This document shows, piece by piece, positions 57,198 to 64,000 of a DNA stretch of 64,000 nt. The notes beneath the pieces are model-generated. The model was not told the origin of the DNA and ran no database searches. It saw only the letters and a program-made list of their open reading frames with translations. Made by a program: the position numbers and the translations under genes. Source of the stretch: Xenopus tropicalis. Lineage: Eukaryota > Chordata > Amphibia > Anura > Pipidae. How positions within the stretch are numbered: the stretch's first letter is position 1; every line of letters begins with the position of its first letter. The stretch spans positions 71,407,392 to 71,471,391 of the forward strand of contig NC_030684.2 in assembly GCF_000004195.4 (NCBI RefSeq), read 5' to 3'.

Positions 57198-60100
57198 ATG
57201 ATGTGGGTTTTCATCTTTTTGACTGCCTTCTGTGCCCTTGCACAAGGTAGGTAACTGTGAGAGTGTTTCCTGGGAAGAGGGTCAATATTTTTTACAACAG
57301 GAATTTGTATAAGTGAACAGCATGCCAGCACTTCTGATTCGTTTTGGTATTAAAGGGGAATGTATCCTATTTATAGCAAGATTTATATTTAGAAATAAAT
57401 AAAAAATGCATTTGTTTTGGTTGTTCTGCTCAAGCCAAATTACTTATCTGCCTACCTAAAATTTACCCCTATGACTGGAAGGGGCCATACTTCTGCTCGC
57501 TGTAATTACAATGGAATCACAGTGATAAAGTTTAATTAAAGATCGTCCTCATTTATATAAAAAATAGTACAATGCAAAGTTATATATAAATATAAGCTTG
57601 TTTAAATTAGAGTCTACAGCTTCTGTGCTGTCTACAGCAGACAGCAACCCTATTAATCTTAAGTTATAGCCCCAGTTCAACCTTAAAGGAGTAGGAAAGT
57701 CATTTTGGCATTTTACTGTCAATATATTTGCCAAATTAGTGCCACCTAAAACACTATATTTATTTTGCAGAAAGTCTTACCATGCCTGAGTAATAAGCCC
57801 TAGAAACTCCCTCCATTTGTTTAAGATAGCAACTGCCATTTTATCTTGGTCTTCATAGCTTCCTGCTGTAGCTCTAGCTGCTAGTAGCTCAAATTACACA
57901 TTCCTAAGGGAGGGGGGAGATTTATTAATTCTTATGGGCAGGGGGTGCAGGAGAGAGGAGAGAACTGCATAGACTATGGCCCCAGGAATGAAGGATTTTT
58001 CTGAGAGAGGAAGTCAGACACCCAAGAACGTGTTCAAAAAAGGAGACAAGAAATCCTGTGTTTCTTTTGATAGAGGACTCAGCTTGTCTGTGAGTGCTTA
58101 TGGCTGTATTTACAGATCTTTCTGATAAAGTTTACTGACAATTTAAAAAACTAATGTTTATTTGTGTTTTACAATCACTTTCAAAGGAAGAACAGAGAGG
58201 TTGCACTTACTGCAAATGCACTCAATTGAGTACTGGGGGTTGCTATCTTGCTACCTTCCCATTGTTCTGCTGATCGGCTGCTGGGGGGAGGGGGTGATAT
58301 CACTCCAACTTGCAGCTCAAGTAAAGTGTGACTGAAGTAATTGATATCACTCCAACTTGCAGCTCAAGTAAAGTGTGACTGAAGTTTATCAGACCACAGA
58401 TCACATGGCTGTGGCACTCGGGGAAATGAAGAATATGGCTAGCACCATGTAAAATTTCAAAATTAAATATAAAAAAATCTGTTTGCTTTTATATACAGTA
58501 TTATTTTAAGAAATGGTGGCCACCCTAGTGTGTGTGCATATTGTTCAAGTATCACTAGCATGCCTGACTAGTAAGGCTGTGTTCTTGAGTAAGTAATGTG
58601 TAGGACTGTGTTGTAATCCCTGTTTTTCTGCATATATACTAATTACTTGTCTTAGCTACACCTTACTGCTTTCAGCTGAGGTAATTATATTGATCTTTGA
58701 GGCTTCCTCTAGATGGCATGTTAAGTTTATAGAAATGCATTCTGAGCTAAAAGAGAGTTTAACTTGTTAATGTTACTTTAATTGAAAATTGTAGGGCTTT
58801 AATTGCACAAGGCTATTCTAACAATATTAATATCCTTTGTTTTAGGATGCCCCAAAATTATCTCCAGATCCAGCTGGGGAGGAGTTCCTTCCAAATGCCA
58901 GGCCAAATTACCAAGATCTGTCAAATATGTAATTATCCATCATACAGCTGGTGCCTCCTGCAATTCAGAATCTGCATGTAAAGCCCAGGCCAGGAACATA
59001 CAGAACTTTCACATGAAATCAAATGGCTGGTGTGACACTGGATATAAGTAAGATAATAGGGAAATTAGTGTGCAGGGAAAATACATAAAAAAACATAAAG
59101 TATGTAGTTTATGGAATACAAGTAACATAACAGATAAAAAAAAGAATTCAGGAAAAAATCAAGGAAAAAAATCTATGGTTCATACTTTATTTTCATTAGA
59201 TGAATATACAAGGGACTCCTAGCAACCAGGTATCAGTTTAACTACAAGAGTGGAGTTTTTTTGGCTCCAGTAACATCACCAGGCCCAGATTTGTGGTGAG
59301 GCCACAAAGGCCTGGGTCTAGGGTGGCATGTAAAATTTGCTTACATAGGGAGCACTGGGGACGGGACGAATGTGAACTACAAAGATACGCATGCATGCAA
59401 TCCTGAGGGGGAGGGGGCAGAGAATGGAGTAACATGACAGGACACAGTGAGTCTATTGGCTAGACAAAATATTCTTTGCACTTGAACAGCATCGAGAAAA
59501 GAATATACAATTACTCCAAAGATATGGGATATGTTCCTATGGTTTTATTTTTTTCATTTGAACTTTGGTAAATTTGTATGTGTTCTGAACATGAGAATGC
59601 AATTATTAACTGGTTGCACAATTTCTTTTGGGTCTTATGCCTGGGAGCTGAAATTACTGCTGGATTCAGCTTGAAAAAAATATCAGAAATAAGTAGTGAT
59701 GAGTGAATGTCCTGGTTTGCTTCACTGAAAAATCTGTGAAAAGCATTGAAATCAATAGGCAACAAATTTTACACATAAACGACTGCCATCTGTGGAAATT
59801 AGATTATTTGTGGTTTCTAAAAAGTATAAATCCACGAAAATGGGAATGTTAGTAAATCCCCCCTACGATCCTACTATATGTAGTGCTAGCAGTCCGCTAT
59901 TCTGGTGAAATAAAAGCAGTGCAAATAGTTTCTGTGTACATTTCACTCTATCCCCATAATCTATTCTCAGCCAGGCAGCCCTTTCCTGTCATTTCAAGTA
60001 TTCTGTGAAATCAAAATCGGCGTGAAGACAGCAGCAAAAAAATCTGTCAGAGAAAAGGTCAATCCTGTCCAAATCTGTCCTGTCTAGTGACCAGAAAAAT

Positions 60101-61268
60101 CTCTCAATCCTGCACTGTTAATGCCAAAACCACATCCTCACCCTCTTTGCTTAAAAGGCCACTGTGTTTTCACAGGCTGCTTATATGACACTCTGAGAGA
60201 GAAGGACTTTTATTCATACATTTTGAGGGAACAGCTTACAGTGATTACAGTATATAAGGGGTTTCTGTGTTGTGTGGGGCTATTTAACAAATCATTTATT
60301 ATACAGAGCTATTACTAATCTGTATGAATATAGTAGTTATAATTGTAAATTATTTCAATTTCTTAACGTGTATAAAGGATTAGGGTTAGGTTTTATATTA
60401 CAGTAACTTCTTATGCCAAATACAATACTAATAATATAGTGCCTCTGCCTGTATAACTGATTATATGTTAATCTTCACATTGTGCACCCTCAATGTATGA
60501 AACAACCCTTTCTTTCAGGGAGCATGATTACACCATCATTTTTAATACTGACATGATATTTTCAATAGAAACGATAACATTTGAAAGTGGAATTGAATAT
60601 TGCCATAGTTGCCTGTGCTTCTTTCCTGTTTCTGTATTACAATATATAAGGATAGCATTAATAATGAAAAGAGGAGAATGAGGATTAAACTACATTAGCT
60701 GTTCATCTTCAGTTTCCTGATAGGTGAGGATGGGCAGGTATACGAGGGTCGTGGATGGGAGACTGTTGGAGCACATGCCAAAAATTACAACTTCAATTCT
60801 ATCGGGATCAGTTTCATGGGAACCTTCACCAGTAAGTGTATACATATACTGTAAATAATATATATATATAAAATATAAATGAAAGCTAAGGGGAATGTAA
60901 TGAACAACATCCCCACGACCATATCCTGTGATAGGGATCTATAATCAGAAAAAAAAGTGTGCAGCGTACTGTCTTAATTTATTATCTAGTTATAGAAAAT
61001 AACAAGAGGAGAAGGTAGTTAATATATTATAATATATGTTTTTAGTGCTTTGCTTTCTTGCTTTTCATTCTTTTATGTTTTTTCAACAGATCGTGCTCCA
61101 AACACTGCAGCTCAGAAAGCAGCTAAAGATCTGATTAGCTGTGGAGTAGCCAAAAAAGGAATAAACTCTGATTATACCCTTAAGGGACATCGTGACGTGT
61201 CGGCAACAGAGTGCCCAGGAACAAATCTCTACAATTTGATCAAAAATTGGCCCAACTTTAAGGCTTAA
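57198..61268 (+). CDS. pglyrp1: Peptidoglycan recognition protein, PGLYRP1-like, secreted amidase
   Basis: Coding exons 57198-57246, 58846-59047, 60713-60831 and 61090-61268 join in frame (549 nt, 182 aa plus stop), the usual length of short PGRPs. The start is ATGATGTGGG; residues 1-16 ([16 protein letters not shown]) are a signal peptide. One PGRP/amidase-2 domain fills the rest: [20 protein letters not shown] with the first zinc His, [30 protein letters not shown] with the catalytic Tyr, [11 protein letters not shown], and [14 protein letters not shown] with the second His and the zinc Cys. That Cys is Ser in mammalian PGLYRP1, so this protein should hydrolyse peptidoglycan (N-acetylmuramoyl-L-alanine amidase), not only bind it. 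It acts outside the cell in antibacterial defence. The stop codon is made by the TTAA edge of a MITE. No lesion is seen. Confidence 0.95.
57690..58180. repeat. Interspersed repeat in PGLYRP intron
   Basis: Inverse relative of 48,930-49,320 and of 10,010-10,330; shared pieces include AAAATCCTTCA-type and GAAATCCTGTGTTTCTTTTG blocks. Ends not fixed. Confidence 0.5.
58296..58386. repeat. Two-copy tandem repeat, 47-bp unit
   Basis: GATATCACTCCAACTTGCAG followed by CTCAAGTAAAGTGTGACTGA occurs at 58,296 and 58,343 without visible change. Confidence 0.9.
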
Positions 61269-61901
61269 AGGACATGTAAACCCCCCACACAAAAAAATAA
61301 TCAGTGAACAGCCTCTTTGAAATCTTTAAATACCTGACACTCTGGTTGTCCAGAGGTTAATAGTAAGGTTGCAGCATCCCCTTAATCACGTAGATTTCCT
61401 TCTCCTTCTGTAACCCACTCTGCCTTCTCCCTTAGGAATTTGCTTTGGCTGTTGGCTTGTGGGCATGCTCAGTTGTTCTAAGCTCAGATTACTAAACACA
61501 CCCCCAGTCTAGCAGCCAGTAAAGAGATGCTGGTTCCCATAGATACTCAGCTCTAGCTGTCTGCTTCAATTTTTTTCTCCTAACCTCCTCTCCTGAGCTC
61601 AGCTCAAACAAAGCAGAACTTTTATCAGACAGTTGTGCCTGTGTGAGCCTGTATTCTTGATGAAATGTATGCTGAATAAGGGTCTGTGTGTGTGCGTGTG
61701 CTGGTTGCAGATTTAAATGTAACTGATTATGTATCAGAGGGAAAATGGCCACCGGGTAAAAGCTGCTATTTTCTTTAGGAAAATGTGATGGTGCTGGCCA
61801 ACAGAGGGGATATATGCAGTGCAAATAATGCCATTTGGCTGGGGGAGACGTGCCCAACTGATATACATTGTAGTCAAATGTAGGCTTTACATGTCCTTTA
61901 A
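61265..61901. mobile_element. T2-type MITE forming the PGLYRP stop codon and 3' UTR
   Basis: Starts TTAAAGGACATGTAAACC and ends GGCTTTACATGTCCTTTAA, with TTAA at both edges. The first TTAA overlaps the gene's TAA stop (61,266-61,268), so the whole 3' UTR start is MITE sequence. Confidence 0.85.
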
Positions 61902-62584
61902 GGGTTACTATATCGATTTGTTTGATAAAAGTTCTATAAATAGGGTTAGTGTTGAACAACTTTTTGCCTGTTTTTGCCATTTATTGCACAATATCATTGG
62001 CTGTAACATTTTCCAACTTTCTTTTGAGCAATATATGAGGAATATATGAAAGTTGATTATGTTGTAATTCAACCATTTATATATAAAGAATAGACAGAAT
62101 ACATTTTCAGCACAAGTACTGTTTATTTTGCCCATGTTGCTCAAAAATGCATAAATGCATATAGGTAAATAGTGCCCATTTAAAGAAGCCTCTTTTATCA
62201 AACATATACAGTCTAATTAAAAAAATGGAATAACTGTACCAATGCTCAACAAGTGGTTAGGGAGAAAACAAAATCCACACATCATTAAGGTGTGTACAAT
62301 GCGCTAAGCTTGAGGAATATGTTTTTTCTTAATAAAAATAAAATGGATCAAATCAACCATTTAATGCAATAACACATTGTATATTTCTATGTCTGTGATT
62401 TTCATTTGCCTCTTTAATCATGTTACATTAAATCTGATTCACATGAGAAGATATTTGCATGATTTTTGTTGCATATTTGGAAACTGTGTATAATATATGG
62501 ACTGCAAATAGGATTCAGATTTATGATTTTTAATCTAAAAATCTAAAATCCAATTTTACCTGCATATATTAATTGGTATTAAAA
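61902..62584. other. Intergenic stretch
   Basis: No gene supported; AATAAA occurs on the plus strand at about 62,331, 62,337 and 62,598 and could serve PGLYRP polyadenylation. Confidence 0.35.
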
Positions 62585-62586
62585 AT

Positions 62587-62771
62587 ACACTGCTCAATAA
62601 AATAAAGGGAACACTTAAACAACACAATGTAACTCCAAGTCAATCACACTTCTGTGAAATCAAACTGTCCACTAAGGAAGCAACACTGATTGACAATCAA
62701 TTTCACATGCTGTTGTGCAAATGGAATAGACAATGGGTGGAAATTATAGGCAATTAGCAAGACATCCCCAA
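62587..62771 (+). mobile_element. Tc1/mariner-like left end, truncated
   Basis: Begins at a TA with CACTGCTCAATAAAATAAAG GGAACACTT, a terminal sequence I recall as common in fish and amphibian Tc1-like elements. The element stops at the LINE tail; no transposase remains. Confidence 0.45.
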
Positions 62772-63801
62772 TAGTTACATAGTTACATAGTTACATAGGG
62801 TTGAAAAAAGACCATTGTCCATCAAGTTCAACCCATCCGAGTAAACCCAGCACACAACCTATACTAACCAATCTATACACTCACATACATAAACTATATA
62901 TACAACCACTAGTACTAACTGTAGATATTAGTATCACAATAGCCTTGGATATTCTGATTGATCAAGAACTCATCCAGGCCCCTCTTAAAGGCATTAACAG
63001 AGTCTGCCATTACCACATCACTAGGAAGGGCATTCCCCAACCTCACTGCCCTCACCGTGAAAAACCACCTACGCTGCTTCAAATGGAAGCTCTGTTCCTC
63101 TAATCTAAAGGGGTGGCCTCTGGTGCGCTGATTGTTTTTATGGGAAAAAAGAACATCCCCCATCTGCCTATAATCCCCTCTAATGTACTTGTACAGAGTA
63201 ATCATGTCCCCTCGCAAGCGCCTCTTTTCCAGAGAAAACAACCCCAACCTCGACAGTCTCACCTCATAGTTTAAATCTTCCATCCCCTTTACCAGTTTAG
63301 TTGCACGTCTCTGTACTCTCTCCAGCTCATTAATATCCTTCTTAAGGACTGGAGCCCAAAACTGCACCGCATACTCAAGGTGAGGCCTTACCAGGGACCT
63401 ATAAAGAGGCAAAAATATGTTCTCATCCCTTGAGTCAATGCCCTTTTTTTATACAAGACAGGACTTTATTTGCTTTAGTAGCCACAGAATGACACTGCCT
63501 GGAATTAGACAACTTGTTATCTACAAAAACCCCTAGATCCTTCTCCATTAAGGATACCCCCAACACACTACCATTCAGTAGATAGTTTGCGTTTATATTA
63601 TTTCTACCAAAGTGCATAACTTTGCACTTGTCAACATTGAACCTCATTTTCCAGTTTGCTGCCCAGTTTTCCAATTTTGTTAAACCGCTCTGCAAAGCGG
63701 CAGCATCCTGCATGGAACTTATAGTTTTGCACAATTTAGTGTCATCAGCAAAAATAGAAACATTACTCTCTATGCCCACCTCCAGGTCATTAATAAACAA
63801 G
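62772..63801 (-). mobile_element. CR1/L2-type LINE, 5'-truncated 3' part
   Basis: Minus strand. The upstream piece (63,800-63,435) contains the RT catalytic block SIFADDTKL and the following MHFGRNN and KDLGVFVDNKL blocks. The downstream piece (63,412-62,915) continues with LYRSLVRPHLEYAVQFW and RVQRRATKLVKG, typical of CR1-group C-termini. A one-base shift in an A-rich run near 63,430-63,455 separates them. The 3' end is three tandem units of ATGTAACT-type sequence (62,773-62,800), the usual CR1/L2 tail. The 5' side stops at a T2-MITE. Confidence 0.9.
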
Positions 63802-64000
63802 TTAAAGGAACAGTAACACCAAAAAATGAAAGTGTATAAAAATAATTAATATATAATGTACTGTTGCCCTGCACTGGTAAAAGTTGTGTGTTTGCTTCAG
63901 AAAGACTACTGTAGTTAATAGAAATAGCGGTTGTGTAGTCATGGGGGCAGCCATTTAAATTGAAAAAAGGAGAAAAGGCACAGGTTACATAAGAAGATAA
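63802..64000. mobile_element. T2-MITE, cut by the window edge
   Basis: TTAAAGGAACAGTAACACC start, then the same order of blocks as 1,376-1,560 (GTACTGTTGCCCTGCA, CATGGGGGCAGCCATTTA, GAGAAAAGGCACAGGTTAC). Confidence 0.85.

Overview
The window reads as nuclear DNA of a clawed frog (Xenopus, tropicalis-like). Three things point there: an amphibian-sized exonuclease 1 gene (736 codons predicted; from memory the X. laevis protein is 734), many MITEs with TTAAAGGRR ends and TTAA target sites (the T2-MITE type described from Xenopus), and DIRS, Penelope, hAT and CR1-type elements packed between genes. There is no operon structure; genes are split by GT-AG introns.

Layout. 1-3,600: a decayed C2H2 zinc-finger block, a fold-back MITE and a fragment with an SGNH-hydrolase-like end. 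3,600-9,080: a nearly complete DIRS1-type tyrosine-recombinase retrotransposon on the minus strand. 9,080-13,000: MITEs and the probable 3' UTR region of exo1. 13,014-27,594: exo1 on the minus strand, with twelve coding exons that join in frame, a likely non-coding first exon and a CpG-rich promoter near 27.6-27.7 kb; its introns hold several fold-back MITEs and one perfect palindrome made of two Penelope-like tails. 27.7-33.1 kb: MITEs and Penelope tails. 33.2-42.4 kb: the 3' part of a Penelope-like element (GIY-YIG endonuclease domain and 3' UTR), split by a very young, internally deleted endogenous retrovirus (33,645-41,407) with two 1,448-bp LTRs, intact gag, an unusual protease reading frame, a remnant of the integrase C-terminus and a gutted env. 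42.4-51.2 kb: hAT elements, a dead Tc1 transposase, a solo LTR with a perfect 5-bp target duplication. 51,688-52,623: an intact secreted N-formylglutamate-amidohydrolase-like gene. 56.9-61.3 kb: a four-coding-exon peptidoglycan recognition protein gene (PGLYRP1-like, 182 aa) with all zinc-amidase residues. 62.6-64 kb: a Tc1/mariner-like end, a CR1-type LINE tail and a T2-MITE cut by the window edge.

The host genes do not form one pathway: exo1 acts in mismatch repair and end resection; the two secreted hydrolase genes lie about 5 kb apart on the plus strand, and a shared role in handling bacterial products is only a guess. The most unusual signal is in the retrovirus: its protease frame appears to contain two retropepsin folds in tandem, the first with DTG and the second with a degenerate active site, in an element that has lost reverse transcriptase yet has nearly identical LTRs and so moved recently, presumably with enzymes supplied in trans.
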